Shown: positions 36,898 to 47,274, counted from the first letter of the stretch. The stretch: 64,000 bases of DNA from Oceanisphaera profunda (GCF_002157895.1 NZ_CP021377.1:1-64000), one strand, 5' to 3'. Numbers and translations are program-made. Notes: generated by a model from the letters alone, not told the origin.

Positions 36898-38037
36898 TTA
36901 CTTCGCCTGCATCGCCATCACGGTCGCGATGTTCTGCGCGGTGAAGGTCACGTTTACTTCGGCATCGGCAAAGGCTTCTTTCAGCGTCATCACGCGCGGC
37001 ATAATGGAGAACACCGCATCTATACCGTGCTCACAGACCACGGCGACATCCGCACTTAAGCTACCGGCGATGCCGATCACGGGAATATCATACAGCTTAG
37101 CGGTCTTAGCTACGCCAATCGGCGTTTTGCCAAAGATAGTTTGACTGTCGAGGCGGCCTTCACCGGTGATCACTAAGTCGGCACCTTTCACCAGCTCTTT
37201 TAAGTTAGTGGCTTCTACCACAATCTCGATACCCGGCTTAAAGGTGGCCTTCATAAAGGTCATCATGCCAAAGCCCATACCACCAGCAGCACCCGCACCA
37301 CTGGTATTACGTTGATCGCTAAAGCCACTGGCCACAATCACATCCGCAAGATGAGTCAGTGCTTTTTCAAGCTCCGCTCTCTTCTCTTCAGTGGCGCCTT
37401 TTTGCGGACCAAAGATGGCGGTAGCCCCGCGCTCACCTAATAACGGGTTGTCTACGTCACAGGCCACTTCAAAAGTACACTCAGCCATGGCAGGGTGCAG
37501 CTCGCTTAAATCAATGCTGTGCACATCGATTAAGGCAGCACCTCCATCTTTAATGGCGTTGCCCTGCGCATCGTTAAACTTAGCGCCCAATGACACAAGC
37601 ATGCCGATGCCGGCGTCGTTGGTGGCACTGCCGCCCAGACCAACAATAATGTGGCGTACACCTGCGTCCAATGCATGACGCACCAGCTCACCGGTACCAC
37701 GCGAGGTGGCCACACAAGGGTCGCGCTCTTCTAACAGCACATGGTGTAAACCCGACGCCGACGCCATTTCAATCACGGCGGTGTTGCCATCACCCAACAA
37801 GCCATAGTGGGCGTCAACTTGATTACCCAATGGGCCCGTCACTTGAGTACGCACTATATTACCGTCGGTCACGGCGACCAGTGCCTCTACTGTGCCCTCA
37901 CCACCGTCGGCCATGGGTACCAACACGTACTCCGCATCTGGGTATACAGTTTGGAAACCATTTTTAATCGCTTCGGCCACTTCGAGCGCGGACAGACTTT
38001 CTTTAAAAGAATCAGGAGCAATAACAATCTTTTTCAT
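36898..38037 (-). CDS. garK: Glycerate kinase (GarK/GlxK type)
   Basis: A 379-residue enzyme of the glycerate kinase type 1 family, producing 2-phosphoglycerate from D-glycerate. It begins KKIVIAPDSFKESLSALEVA and contains GLGGSATNDAGIGM, PKKGA-like FGPQKGATEE and ITGEGRLDSQT, all family blocks. It feeds glycerate from sugar diacid or glyoxylate breakdown into glycolysis. The CdaR-type regulator lies upstream on the same strand, but no garD, garL or garR is in the window. Confidence 0.93.
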   Translation of the reverse strand: MKKIVIAPDSFKESLSALEVAEAIKNGFQTVYPDAEYVLVPMADGGEGTVEALVAVTDGNIVRTQVTGPLGNQVDAHYGLLGDGNTAVIEMASASGLHHVLLEERDPCVATSRGTGELVRHALDAGVRHIIVGLGGSATNDAGIGMLVSLGAKFNDAQGNAIKDGGAALIDVHSIDLSELHPAMAECTFEVACDVDNPLLGERGATAIFGPQKGATEEKRAELEKALTHLADVIVASGFSDQRNTSGAGAAGGMGFGMMTFMKATFKPGIEIVVEATNLKELVKGADLVITGEGRLDSQTIFGKTPIGVAKTAKLYDIPVIGIAGSLSADVAVVCEHGIDAVFSIMPRVMTLKEAFADAEVNVTFTAQNIATVMAMQAK

Positions 38038-38102
38038 GTCAGTACCTTAAATGATGTGGTGCAAAGAACACTTAGTATCTGTGTTCTGGTCGTAAAAGGC
38101 CA

Positions 38103-38140
38103 TGTGCAAATGCACAGTCATATACAGAGAATTATGTGCA
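38103..38140. promoter_or_regulatory. Candidate operator between cdaR and garK
   Basis: TGTGCA-AA-TGCACA (38103-38116) is an inverted repeat, and a third TGTGCA lies at 38135-38140. The position, about 65-100 bases upstream of garK, suits a CdaR or other regulator site. I cannot confirm the CdaR motif from memory. Confidence 0.35.
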
Positions 38141-38213
38141 TCTAGCGCCCTGCTTACGACTGTATGCCACGATAAATGTTCATTGATGCTTAGCTTGATA
38201 CATTGAAGACCCT

Positions 38214-38242
38214 CTCTTCGGTAAAGAGGACTTCAGCAGGCC
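38214..38242. repeat. Dispersed 29-bp repeat, copy A
   Basis: CTCTTCGGTAAAGAGGACTT..GCAGGCC matches 24 of 29 positions at 39935-39963. A degraded inverted copy lies near 2801-2823 (GCAGAAGTCCTCTTTACC). CTCTTC...GAAGAG-type arms can form a hairpin. Confidence 0.5.
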
Positions 38243-38311
38243 AGCGCAGCTGGAGGGTATTAAAAAAATCACAACACCGCGGCGAATAAATTGCCGCCTA
38301 CGGTTACTCCC

Positions 38312-39442
38312 TTAATCGAGGATAATTTTACCCAGATACAAACGGAAGAGCTGATCTAACTTTTTATAATCGACACCGGTAATGTCTTGGATTTTCTCTA
38401 GGCGATTACGCAGCGTATTACGGTGAATATTCAGCTGTTGGGCGCAGGAGCTCATGTCGATAGAGGAAGACATTAAGGTTTGCAGCGTTAAGCGCAGCGC
38501 GCCATTGGCATCTTGTGCACACAGAGCACGGTATTCTTTGGTGAGCTCCGACAAATGCCAGCCTTTGGCGATGGAGCTAATGATAATTTTCTCTTTATGA
38601 TTGTCATAGTAGTAGCTGTTGCTAACTAGAGCAGCACTGGCGTCACTAAGCGCCCCGTTCACACTATCTGACTCGGCTAGCCCAAACTGCAGGGCCGCAC
38701 TGGCGGTGGCTTGCGATAAAGCCAGCGTCGAATATGCAGTAACGGTAGCCCCAATACCCGTCTTAAACGGTTGATCTAACACACGAGCCGCCTCTGCTAT
38801 TTTAGCCGTGATATTGACATTACCATCGAGGATAAAGCTCAAACTTGCGTCTGAGTTAAAACAAAATAGACCATTTAAAGCCAGCTCTAAGGCGGGAGTG
38901 AGATCCAGTTTTTGTTGCATCATGCGCGCCGGATGCGCTGGCTTAATGGTTACACACAGGGCCGGTAATCTTAAACTCAGTTGCAATTTCTTTAATTGGG
39001 CGCAGGCCTGTGTCTCATCCAACTGGCCTTGCAGCAACTGCTTAACGCAGTTCTCTTTTTCAATGCGCAGTTGCAGGGCGGCGTCTTTTTCGCGGCTTTG
39101 CTCTACTAACAGCTCTGCCGTCATTTTCAATAAAGCACCCAGTTCGCACACGCGCTCAGGATCGCCGGTAATCCCCACCACGCCGATGCAGTTACCTTGA
39201 TACTCAATGGGCAAATTAACACCGGGCTTAGCGCCGGCTAAAAAGCGGGTGTCGGCAAGATCCACCGTCACTGACTCTTGATGCTCAATCACCCAGCGCG
39301 CACCTTGATGCTCACGCCCTACTCGGCTGGCATCCGTGGAAGCCACCACTATGCCCTGCTTGTTCATCACGTTAATGTCGTAGGGGATCAGCCCTTTAGT
39401 ACGGGCGATAATTTTTTCAGCAATAATATCTTCAATTTCCAT
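38312..39442 (-). CDS. cdaR: Sugar diacid utilisation regulator CdaR
   Basis: A 376-residue PucR-type activator. The N-terminal diacid-sensing domain (about 1-135) has INVMNKQGIVVASTDASRVG and GVVGITGDPE; the C-terminal helix-turn-helix reads CAQQLNIHRNTLRNRLEKI near residue 335-355. In E. coli CdaR activates garK, garPLR and gud genes in response to glycerate. The ATG at 39442 follows AAAGG by 8 bases; a GTG one codon earlier is less likely. A partial MITE copy begins 19 bases upstream and must overlap the promoter region. Confidence 0.92.
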   Translation of the reverse strand: MEIEDIIAEKIIARTKGLIPYDINVMNKQGIVVASTDASRVGREHQGARWVIEHQESVTVDLADTRFLAGAKPGVNLPIEYQGNCIGVVGITGDPERVCELGALLKMTAELLVEQSREKDAALQLRIEKENCVKQLLQGQLDETQACAQLKKLQLSLRLPALCVTIKPAHPARMMQQKLDLTPALELALNGLFCFNSDASLSFILDGNVNITAKIAEAARVLDQPFKTGIGATVTAYSTLALSQATASAALQFGLAESDSVNGALSDASAALVSNSYYYDNHKEKIIISSIAKGWHLSELTKEYRALCAQDANGALRLTLQTLMSSSIDMSSCAQQLNIHRNTLRNRLEKIQDITGVDYKKLDQLFRLYLGKIILD

Positions 39443-39460
39443 CACTATTGCCTTTGTGGA

Positions 39461-39580
39461 TAGGATCTGTTGACCTTTCGCGGTTAAATTTTGTTCGAGT
39501 TAAACGCGTTTTTATCGCGACGAGAGTGGGTGTAGCCTAGTCATTCTAAGCAAGACCCGCTCAACAAAGAGAAAAACGTG
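39461..39580. mobile_element. MITE-like element, truncated copy
   Basis: The left 120 bases of the element at 32294-32562 are present with few differences (TAGGATCTGTTGACCTTTCG, then GCGGTTAAATTTTGTTCGAG), but similarity stops near 39580 and no right terminal repeat follows. It lies immediately upstream of cdaR. Confidence 0.75.
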
Positions 39581-40366
39581 TCCATCATTCAAAGTCCATT
39601 TCAGACGCTATATTATCATTTTAGGCCTGCAAAACCTGCTGTAATTAGTTATTGGCGTGCCAACCCTAACAACCGTGCTGCATATTTTGTATGTGTTGGT
39701 TTAAACAAACTTTAGTATGTTGGCATAAGCTACACCAGCGAGCAGTCACTAAGCTATGCCGTGCCAATCCCCCATCCCTAACTTTCTAACTAAATACCGC
39801 CATGGCTATCGGTGGGTTTGTTAGCGCCAGCATCTGGTCTTAATCTTCATCAGTGGGGGGCTAATACCAATCTAACTAAGAGAGTGATCTAAACACCTAA
39901 CCGGATCTATGGTTTATCTCCTGCCACTGCCCTTCTCTTCAGCGAAGAGGATTTCGGCAGGCCTGCTTTGCTGGCTTATTTAAAATCCAAACATAAAACC
40001 GTGCCGAACAAGTTGGCACCCTACAAGGTCAAGACCCGCGCCTTGTTTGTCGTTTGCCACCTCTTTAGAGAAGAAGGCTTCGCTAGTCCCGACGTCAAGC
40101 TAGATAATATGATCTGTGAGTTTTACCGAATGGTATATCCGTGGTGGATAAAAAGCGCGGCATTAATCTGCACTGAAATGGTCAAATAAGCGTGCAGGCA
40201 ATCCCCATAGCTCGCCCTACTTCGGCGCCAGCAGCACCCATACAGAGTGAAGAAAACTGCCTCATTGGCTGTCACACATCGTACGTAGCAATGCCATATA
40301 GTGATGGCATATAGTGATAGTAAGTAGTTACGTTAACGGAAGCTGGGGATGGATTGAAAAAAGCAC
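39581..40366. repeat. Gene-poor stretch with dispersed repeats
   Basis: No supportable gene. It contains CTTTAGTATGTTGGCATAA (39710-39728), identical to 32824-32842; the motif AATACCAATCTAA (39863-39875) shared with 3325-3337; and a second copy of the 29-bp repeat (39935-39963). A 73-codon frame at 39968-40189 has no ribosome-binding site or family resemblance and overlaps repeat DNA. Confidence 0.5.
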
Positions 40367-40480
40367 AAAAAAAACCCTCGTAAGCGAGGGCAAAATAAAC
40401 GGAAACGTGCTTAAACAGAGCTACACATTAAAGCTACATGACTACCCACTCAAGCTGGGTAATTGATTGAGCTGTAATGT
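40367..40480 (-). ncRNA. Candidate small RNA upstream of yeaG
   Basis: On the minus strand TTGACT (40515-40510) and TAGATT (40492-40487) are 17 bases apart and predict a start near 40480. About 110 bases later a clean terminator follows: CCCTCG-CTTA-CGAGGG and eight T (complement of A 40367-40374). Between them is a hairpin TACCCA / TGGGTA (40443-40461). No ORF explains this terminator, since no minus-strand gene lies to the right. A short, structured, non-coding transcript is the simplest reading; expression is unproven. Confidence 0.45.
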
Positions 40481-40852
40481 TAATCCAATCTAACTGCTGA
40501 GAAATATGAAGTCAACGGATAAAAAAACAATCCTCTCCTTCTCATTATTAACACACAACCTGCCTCCATTAACGTCAACGTTAGCCGCAACCCTCAGCTA
40601 ACAAGTCTTTACTGAGGTTCTAGAGGTGATTTTTAAGACAGTCTCATTCCAGTCTTACAAATAAAGAGCTTATACAGCAGCCAAAACTGTGGTTAGTTTC
40701 GCAAATTCATCGATATTTCTGAGCGTTACACAAGCGCAATGCCCAAATCGTGTCTAACCTTTCAGCAAGGGAATGAAGATGCGCGTAAGGCTCAAGTAAA
40801 GCCAGTTAAAGAGCTTATTCAGCTTGAGTTCGGTTTTTAGGGGGATGACATC

Positions 40853-42775
40853 ATGGGTATTTTCGAGCATTACCAATCACGCTATGAAAAAGCCAAGGAA
40901 GAAGAGTATAGCCTGCAAGAGTTTCTCGATATGTGTCGAGAAGACAAAGCCTGTTATGCCTCCGCTTCTGAGCGGCTATTGATGGCAATCGGTGAACCTG
41001 AAATGGTCGACACGGCACATGAGCCAAGATTAAGTCGATTGTTTTCTAATCGGGTGGTGGCACGCTATCCAGCCTTTGCTGAGTTTTATGGCATGGAGGA
41101 AAGTGTTGAACAAATTGTGTCCTATTTAAAACACGCGGCACAAGGCTTAGAAGAAAAGAAACAAATCTTATATTTATTGGGCCCAGTGGGCGGCGGTAAA
41201 TCCTCATTGGCGGAGTGCATTAAAGCCTTAATGCAAAAAATGCCGGTGTATCGTATTAAAGGCTCACCGGTTAACGATCACCCTTTCTGTTTATTTGATG
41301 CCACAGAAGACGGTCCCGTATTAGAGCAAGAGTATGGTATTCCTAAGCGTTATCTACGCGCCATTATGTCGCCGTGGGCGGTGAAGCGCTTACATGAGTT
41401 TGGCGGCGACATTAGCCGCTTTCGGGTAGAGAAAGTCTATCCGTCGGTATTGGATCAAATCGCCATCGCAAAAACCGAACCCGGTGATGATAACAACCAA
41501 GACATTTCCTCCTTAGTGGGCAAGGTCGACATCCGTCAACTCGAGCACTTCTCACAAGATGACGCGGATGCTTACTCCTATTCCGGCGCCTTATGTAAAG
41601 CTAACCAAGGTTTGATGGAATTTGTGGAAATGTTTAAAGCACCCATCAAGGTGCTCCACCCCTTACTGACCGCTACCCAAGAGGGTAACTATAACGGTAC
41701 TGAGGGTTTGTCTGCCCTGCCCTTCGAAGGCATTATTTTAGCGCACTCGAACGAGTCAGAATGGCAACACTTTAAGCACAACCGAAACAATGAGGCTTTC
41801 TTAGACCGCGTCTATATCGTGAAAGTGCCTTATTGCTTGCGAGTCACAGAAGAGATTGATATCTACCAAAAGCTGCTGACTAACAGTGAGCTGGCTCATG
41901 CCAAGTGCGCGCCAGGTACCTTAGAGGCGTTGGCCCAATTTACCGTCTTGTCTCGCTTAAAAGATCCTGAAAACTCTAATCTCTACTCCAAAATGCGGGT
42001 CTATAACGGGGAGAGTTTGAAAGACACGGACCCTAAAGCGAAATCTTACCAAGAGTATCGAGACTACGCGGGCGTGGATGAGGGCATGAGCGGTTTATCG
42101 ACCCGTTTCGCCTTTAAAATCTTATCCCGAGTATTTAACTTCGACCATACAGAGATAGCCGCCAACCCAGTGCACTTATTCTATGTACTGGAGCAGCAAA
42201 TTGAACGTGAACAGTTTGCTCAAGAGACCCACGACCGCTACTTAGAGTTTATTAAGGGTTACCTGATCCCTAAGTATGTGGAGTTTATTGGCAAAGAAAT
42301 TCAAACCGCTTATTTAGAGTCCTACTCTGAGTACGGGCAAAATATCTTTGACCGCTACGTGGTGTATGCAGACTTTTGGATCCAAGACCAAGAATATCGG
42401 GATCCGGATACCGGCCAGCTGTTTGACCGTTCCGCCCTCAACGCCGAACTGGAGAAAATAGAAAAGCCAGCGGGCATTAGTAACCCCAAAGACTTCCGTA
42501 ACGAGATAGTGAACTTTGTGTTGCGGGCACGCGCCAATAACGCCGGTAAAAATCCGAACTGGACCAGCTACGAGAAGCTCAGAACCGTCATCGAGAAGAA
42601 AATGTTTTCGAATACAGAAGAGCTATTGCCGGTCATCTCCTTTAATGCCAAGACCAGTGCTGATGAACAGAAAAAGCACGATGACTTTGTCGCCCGTATG
42701 ATGGAGAAAGGCTATACCCGTAAACAGGTTCGATTGTTATCTGAGTGGTATCTGCGCGTGCGCAAGTCCACTTAA
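40853..42775 (+). CDS. yeaG: PrkA-family serine protein kinase
   Basis: A 640-residue AAA+-like protein kinase. Walker A LGPVGGGKSS is at about 109-118, and the C-terminal kinase-like part runs to VRLLSEWYLRVRKS. YeaG/PrkA proteins are made under nutrient stress and nitrogen starvation in E. coli, where they form an operon with yeaH; here spoVR follows too. The start follows AGGGGGATGACATC. The 5' region contains no sigma signature that I can identify with confidence. Confidence 0.95.
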   Translation: MGIFEHYQSRYEKAKEEEYSLQEFLDMCREDKACYASASERLLMAIGEPEMVDTAHEPRLSRLFSNRVVARYPAFAEFYGMEESVEQIVSYLKHAAQGLEEKKQILYLLGPVGGGKSSLAECIKALMQKMPVYRIKGSPVNDHPFCLFDATEDGPVLEQEYGIPKRYLRAIMSPWAVKRLHEFGGDISRFRVEKVYPSVLDQIAIAKTEPGDDNNQDISSLVGKVDIRQLEHFSQDDADAYSYSGALCKANQGLMEFVEMFKAPIKVLHPLLTATQEGNYNGTEGLSALPFEGIILAHSNESEWQHFKHNRNNEAFLDRVYIVKVPYCLRVTEEIDIYQKLLTNSELAHAKCAPGTLEALAQFTVLSRLKDPENSNLYSKMRVYNGESLKDTDPKAKSYQEYRDYAGVDEGMSGLSTRFAFKILSRVFNFDHTEIAANPVHLFYVLEQQIEREQFAQETHDRYLEFIKGYLIPKYVEFIGKEIQTAYLESYSEYGQNIFDRYVVYADFWIQDQEYRDPDTGQLFDRSALNAELEKIEKPAGISNPKDFRNEIVNFVLRARANNAGKNPNWTSYEKLRTVIEKKMFSNTEELLPVISFNAKTSADEQKKHDDFVARMMEKGYTRKQVRLLSEWYLRVRKST

Positions 42776-42796
42776 TAAGTGAGCGTTGGGGAAATT

Positions 42797-44080
42797 ATGG
42801 CGCATTTTATCGATAGACGACTAAATGGCCGCAACAAAAGCGCTGTCAACCGGCAGCGCTTTATCCGCCGCTACCAACAACAACTAAAAAAAGCGGTGTC
42901 AGATGCGGTGCTTAAACGCAGTATTCAGGACATAGATAACGGGGAGAGTGTGTCTATCCCAACCCGTGATATTTCTGAGCCTATCTTTCATCAAGGCAAG
43001 GGAGGCCTGAGGGAGCAGGTACACCCCGGCAACGACCAATTTATTGCCGGCGATAAAATCGACCGTCCCTTAGGTGGAGGGGGTGGCGGCAGTGGTAGCG
43101 GTGATGCCAGTAACCAAGGCGAAGGCCAAGACGACTTTCACTTTGATATCTCTAAAGACGAATACTTAGACTTGTTGTTCGATGGCCTTGAGCTACCCAA
43201 TTTGGAGAAAAACAAGCTCAATAAGATCAGCGAAATGAAAACCTTTAGAGCTGGCTACTCCGCGGCAGGCGTACCGGCCAATATCAATATTGTACGTTCC
43301 TTGCGCCAATCGTTAGCGCGGCGCATGGCGCTGCAAGTGGGCAAGCGCAAAACCGTGGCCGAGTTGGAGCGAGAACTACTGGAGCTGGGTCGTTACCCCT
43401 CGCGCAATTTCGCACGTATTCAAGAACTAGAACTAGAGATTATCGAACTCAAACGGCGCATTGCCGCCGTGCCTTTTATTGATACCTTTGATTTGCGCTT
43501 TAATAACTTTGTACAGCGCCCGGTGCCCTCTACCCAAGCGGTGATGTTTTGCTTGATGGACGTTTCAGGCTCCATGGATCAAGCCACCAAAGACATGGCC
43601 AAGCGTTTTTACCTACTGCTGTATATGTTTTTAACCCGCACTTATAAAAATGTGGAGGTGGTGTTTATTCGCCACCACACTCAAGCCAAAGAAGTCGACG
43701 AGCAGGAATTCTTTTACTCACAAGAAACCGGCGGCACTATTGTGTCCAGCGCCTTGCGGTTGATGAAAGAAGTGATAGACGACCGCTACCCCCCGCAGCA
43801 ATGGAATATTTATGCGGCCCAAGCCTCAGATGGCGATAACTGGGCCGACGATTCGCCCTTATGTAAGAAGCTGCTGGGTGACGAGTTACTGTCGATGCTG
43901 CGCTATTACGCTTATATCGAAATTACTAATCGGGCGCATCAAAGTTTATGGCAAGAATATGAAGTACTCGCTCAGGACTTCCCTAACTTTGCCATGGAGC
44001 ATATTCGCACGGTCGATGATATCTACCCGGTATTTCGTGAACTCTTTAAAAAACAAGCGGTGAGAGGCGCCCATGACTGA
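42797..44080 (+). CDS. yeaH: YeaH family protein (VWA-like)
   Basis: A 427-residue protein (UPF0229). It begins [20 protein letters not shown], has a Gly-rich linker ([16 protein letters not shown]) and a von Willebrand-type MIDAS site DVSGSMD around residue 255. The ATG at 42797 follows TTGGGG at five bases and agrees with the E. coli start; a GTG at 42779 is unlikely. It partners YeaG in stress adaptation, molecular role unknown. It overlaps spoVR by 8 bases. Confidence 0.94.
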   Translation: MAHFIDRRLNGRNKSAVNRQRFIRRYQQQLKKAVSDAVLKRSIQDIDNGESVSIPTRDISEPIFHQGKGGLREQVHPGNDQFIAGDKIDRPLGGGGGGSGSGDASNQGEGQDDFHFDISKDEYLDLLFDGLELPNLEKNKLNKISEMKTFRAGYSAAGVPANINIVRSLRQSLARRMALQVGKRKTVAELERELLELGRYPSRNFARIQELELEIIELKRRIAAVPFIDTFDLRFNNFVQRPVPSTQAVMFCLMDVSGSMDQATKDMAKRFYLLLYMFLTRTYKNVEVVFIRHHTQAKEVDEQEFFYSQETGGTIVSSALRLMKEVIDDRYPPQQWNIYAAQASDGDNWADDSPLCKKLLGDELLSMLRYYAYIEITNRAHQSLWQEYEVLAQDFPNFAMEHIRTVDDIYPVFRELFKKQAVRGAHD

Positions 44081-45587
44081 AACCCTACGCCAAGTCCGTC
44101 CGCTCAGTGACGGCCCTGAATGGAGTTTTGAGTTACTCGAAGCCTATCATCAGGAAATTGCCCGCATTGCCAAAGGCTATCGCCTAAGCACTTATCCTAA
44201 CCAAATTGAGATCATTACCGGTGAGCAAATGCTGGATGCGTATTCCAGTATCGGCATGCCCATCGGCTATCACCATTGGTCCTACGGTAAGAAGTTCATC
44301 CAAAGCGAACAAAACTACAAACGGGGCCAGATGGGGTTGGCCTATGAAATCGTCATCAACTCCAGCCCCTGCATTGCTTACTTAATGGAAGAGAACACCC
44401 TGCCGATGCAGGCATTGGTGATTGCCCATGCCTGTTACGGCCATAACTCATTTTTTAAGAACAATTATCTGTTTAAAGCGTGGACCGATGCCGAGTCCAT
44501 TATCGACTACCTTTTGTTTGCTAAACACTACATCAGTGAATGCGAAGACAAACACGGTATCGCCCAAGTAGAGGCCATCCTCGACAGTTGCCATGCGTTA
44601 ATGAACTATGGAGTAGACAGATACAAGCGCCCGCAACAGCTGTCATTAGCCGAAGAGCGCCGCCGCCAAAAATCCCGTGAAAGCTATTTGCAAACGCAGG
44701 TCAACGAGCTGTGGAAAACGCTACCCCGCTCCGACGACACCCAAGCCGAGCAAGCGCGCCGTTATCCGGCAGAGCCGGAAGAAAACTTGCTGTATTTCAT
44801 TGAAAAGCATGCGCCGCTGCTCGAGCCTTGGCAGCGTGAGCTGGTGCGTATCGTGCGCAAGATCAGCCAGTATTTCTACCCACAAAAACAAACCCAAGTG
44901 ATGAACGAAGGCTGGGCCACCTTCTGGCACTACACCATTACTCAGCATATGTATGACGAGGGCTTAGTCACCGACAGTTTTATGATGGAGGTGTTACACA
45001 ACCACACCAATGTGGTGTATCAACCGCCCTATACCAGTCAGCACTATTCAGGCATTAATCCCTATGCACTGGGTTTTGCCATGTTTATGGACTTACGGCG
45101 CATTTGTGAGCAGCCCACAGAGGAAGATAAAGCTTGGTTTCCGGAGATAGCCGGCTCAGATTGGGTAACCACCCTACACTTTGCCATGGAGAACTTTAAG
45201 GACGAAAGCTTTATCAGTCAGTTTCTCTCGCCCAAGGTTATGCGCGACTTGCGTCTGTTTGCGGTGAGTGATGATGACACACGAAACTTTTTACAGATTT
45301 CTGCCATACACGATGAGCAAGGCTACCAACAGCTCCGGCAAAAGCTGTCTAACCAATATAACTTGGCCAATTTAGAGCCCAATATTCAGGTCTATAACGT
45401 GGAATTGAAAGGAGACCGCTCTTTAACCCTGCGCTACGTCGCGCACAACCGTATTCCGCTGTCTGACTCTAGTCACCAAGTGCTGAAGCACGTGCATCGC
45501 TTATGGGGGTTTGACGTGCTGTTAGAACAAGAAGTGGCTGACGGTAGCGCCACTATTATTGGCCGCTGCCCTAAGCGCGAGCTATAA
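44073..45587 (+). CDS. SpoVR family protein (YcgB)
   Basis: A 504-residue protein of the SpoVR/YcgB family. Typical blocks are [29 protein letters not shown] and [13 protein letters not shown], the last with a His cluster. In E. coli ycgB is stress-induced by RpoS; here it is the third gene of yeaG-yeaH-spoVR, an arrangement common outside the enterobacteria. Function unknown. The ribosome-binding site GAGAGG lies inside yeaH. Confidence 0.94.
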   Translation: MTETLRQVRPLSDGPEWSFELLEAYHQEIARIAKGYRLSTYPNQIEIITGEQMLDAYSSIGMPIGYHHWSYGKKFIQSEQNYKRGQMGLAYEIVINSSPCIAYLMEENTLPMQALVIAHACYGHNSFFKNNYLFKAWTDAESIIDYLLFAKHYISECEDKHGIAQVEAILDSCHALMNYGVDRYKRPQQLSLAEERRRQKSRESYLQTQVNELWKTLPRSDDTQAEQARRYPAEPEENLLYFIEKHAPLLEPWQRELVRIVRKISQYFYPQKQTQVMNEGWATFWHYTITQHMYDEGLVTDSFMMEVLHNHTNVVYQPPYTSQHYSGINPYALGFAMFMDLRRICEQPTEEDKAWFPEIAGSDWVTTLHFAMENFKDESFISQFLSPKVMRDLRLFAVSDDDTRNFLQISAIHDEQGYQQLRQKLSNQYNLANLEPNIQVYNVELKGDRSLTLRYVAHNRIPLSDSSHQVLKHVHRLWGFDVLLEQEVADGSATIIGRCPKREL

Positions 45588-45638
45588 CCCTCGCTGATGT
45601 TCAATACCTAATGCCTCTGGTGTATCTGAATAACCATT

Positions 45639-45673
45639 AAAAAAGGTCGACCTAGTTACTAGGTCGACCTTTT
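45639..45673. terminator. Bidirectional terminator between spoVR and fadR
   Basis: Perfect stem AAAAGGTCGACCTAG / CTAGGTCGACCTTTT with a TTA loop between convergent genes. Confidence 0.95.
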
Positions 45674-45714
45674 GATGCGGCAACTGATATTAAGCGCTAA
45701 AGCTCTTATTAAAA

Positions 45715-46509
45715 CTAGCTTGGCGACACAAAACCGACTGGCAACTGCGCGCGCATCTCTCCCCATAACAGGCCTGAGGCTTTACCGTATTCACGGACCA
45801 AGTCGACGATGTCGCTAACATTGCCCTCAGCGGCCAAATTCGATAATGCCTGATAATAATCAATCGCCAGTTGGCGCGCCGCAGGCGAGGCAAAGTAATA
45901 GCGCCCCACCCGACAATACAAGCCTTTAAAGCCGTTCAAAATCAGACCGTAAATGGGATTACCCGAGGCATAGGCCAACTTATGGTGCAGCTCATAATCA
46001 AAGGCGGCAAAAGCATCTGCATCATCGTTTAGCAAACTTAGGTCCGAAGCGGCGTGAGCCACCTGCTCGGGATTGTTTTTAACGGCAGCGCGAATAAAGA
46101 TACAACTAATGTGGGTGCGCGCCGACAACAAATGTTCAATAAGCTCCGGCATTTTATCTTCATCAAGACGGGCCAATGTTTCGAGAATATTAAGGCTAGA
46201 GGTTTCCCAAAAATTATTGACCTTAGTGGGTTTGCCATGTTGTATGGTCAGCCAGCCATCACGCGCTAGGCGCTGTAACACCTCACGCAAGGTGGTGCGC
46301 GTTACGCCAATCAGCTCAGATAGTTCGCGCTCTGCAGGCAAAATAGAACCGGGCGCAAAATGGCTGTTCCAAATGGATTCTATGATATATTGCTCCGCAA
46401 AATTAGCGGGGCTATGGGCCTTAATAACACTGGTCTTACTCGCCGGTGTTTTTAGCGCCTTGGTTTTAGCTGCACGGGTGTTAATGATAGTGGCCGCCTT
46501 CATTACCAT
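45715..46509 (-). CDS. fadR: Fatty acid metabolism regulator FadR, with N-terminal extension
   Basis: A GntR-family regulator that represses fatty acid degradation and activates synthesis, released by acyl-CoA. The winged helix ([20 protein letters not shown]) and the acyl-CoA domain are almost identical to E. coli. E. coli FadR begins MVIKAQSPAGFAE; here the matching [12 protein letters not shown] has no start codon and is preceded by 28 residues rich in Ala, Lys and Thr. From the ATG at 46509 (MVMKAATII...) the protein is 264 residues against 239 in E. coli. Further in-frame ATGs reach 46551. Divergent from dsbB; fadD lies in the same window. Confidence 0.93.
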   Translation of the reverse strand: MVMKAATIINTRAAKTKALKTPASKTSVIKAHSPANFAEQYIIESIWNSHFAPGSILPAERELSELIGVTRTTLREVLQRLARDGWLTIQHGKPTKVNNFWETSSLNILETLARLDEDKMPELIEHLLSARTHISCIFIRAAVKNNPEQVAHAASDLSLLNDDADAFAAFDYELHHKLAYASGNPIYGLILNGFKGLYCRVGRYYFASPAARQLAIDYYQALSNLAAEGNVSDIVDLVREYGKASGLLWGEMRAQLPVGFVSPS

Positions 46510-46726
46510 GGGCCCACTCAGCTTAGGGTGCATTCGCTGCATGAGCTGCATGGGTTATATGAGTTTTTGGCTTACGGCCATCACTAACCGCAAGTAAATG
46601 AATGACGTGATAATAACAGAGCTGACCAGTGCGCGACAAGCGTTCAACGGCCACCCTTTACCGCAGGCCTGCTGCATGATCAGCCCAGTTGGCCACCTTG
46701 TTTATCCGAAAGAGGCAATAATTGCG

Positions 46727-47251
46727 ATGCAAAGATTATTCAGGTTTTCTCGCTCTCGTAGCGCGTGGGCTTTGCTCACCTTAGGCTCGGCCTTGTTGTT
46801 AGCCATAGCGCTGTTTTTTCAATACGGCTTAAAGATGGCGCCCTGTGTGATGTGTGTTTATCAAAGGGCAGCTTTGGTCGGTGTGATGTTAGCTGGCGCC
46901 TTAGGCTGGCTGGCACCCCGTCAGCCGCTACTCAGCAGCATGGCCTTACTGGGATGGCTAGCGGCGGCCAGCAAAGGCCTGTTGCTCGCTAAAGAACACA
47001 TTCACTATCAATTTAATCCCTCGCCCTTTGCTAAGTGCACCACAGTAGCCGAGTTTCCGAGCTGGCTGCCACTGGAGCGCTTACTGCCCAGTGTATTCTT
47101 CCCCAGTGGTGATTGTGCAGATGTAAGCTGGAGCTGGTTAGGTTTAAGCATGCCGCAATGGCTGCTCGGGATATTTGCAGTACTCGCCGCCTTAGCGCTG
47201 TTGTTTATTGTGGTGCGGTTGGTGGGTGCTGTGAAGCGTGAGCGGCACTAG
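46727..47251 (+). CDS. dsbB: Disulfide bond formation protein DsbB
   Basis: A 174-residue inner-membrane protein that reoxidises DsbA with quinone. Four membrane helices and the four active Cys are present: C40 and C43 in APCVMC, C104 in FAKCTT and C130 in SGDCAD, exactly at the E. coli spacing. The ATG at 46727 is chosen because it begins the family-homologous region; the frame is open to 46598 but the added residues have no counterpart. AGAGG lies about 13 bases before it. Confidence 0.95.
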   Translation: MQRLFRFSRSRSAWALLTLGSALLLAIALFFQYGLKMAPCVMCVYQRAALVGVMLAGALGWLAPRQPLLSSMALLGWLAAASKGLLLAKEHIHYQFNPSPFAKCTTVAEFPSWLPLERLLPSVFFPSGDCADVSWSWLGLSMPQWLLGIFAVLAALALLFIVVRLVGAVKRERH

Positions 47252-47274
47252 AGATTAAAGACTCAAGATTTTTG

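Noticed and set aside
39968-40189. 73-codon ORF in the gene-poor region
   Set aside because: It overlaps the end of a dispersed repeat, has no ribosome-binding site and resembles no family I know.
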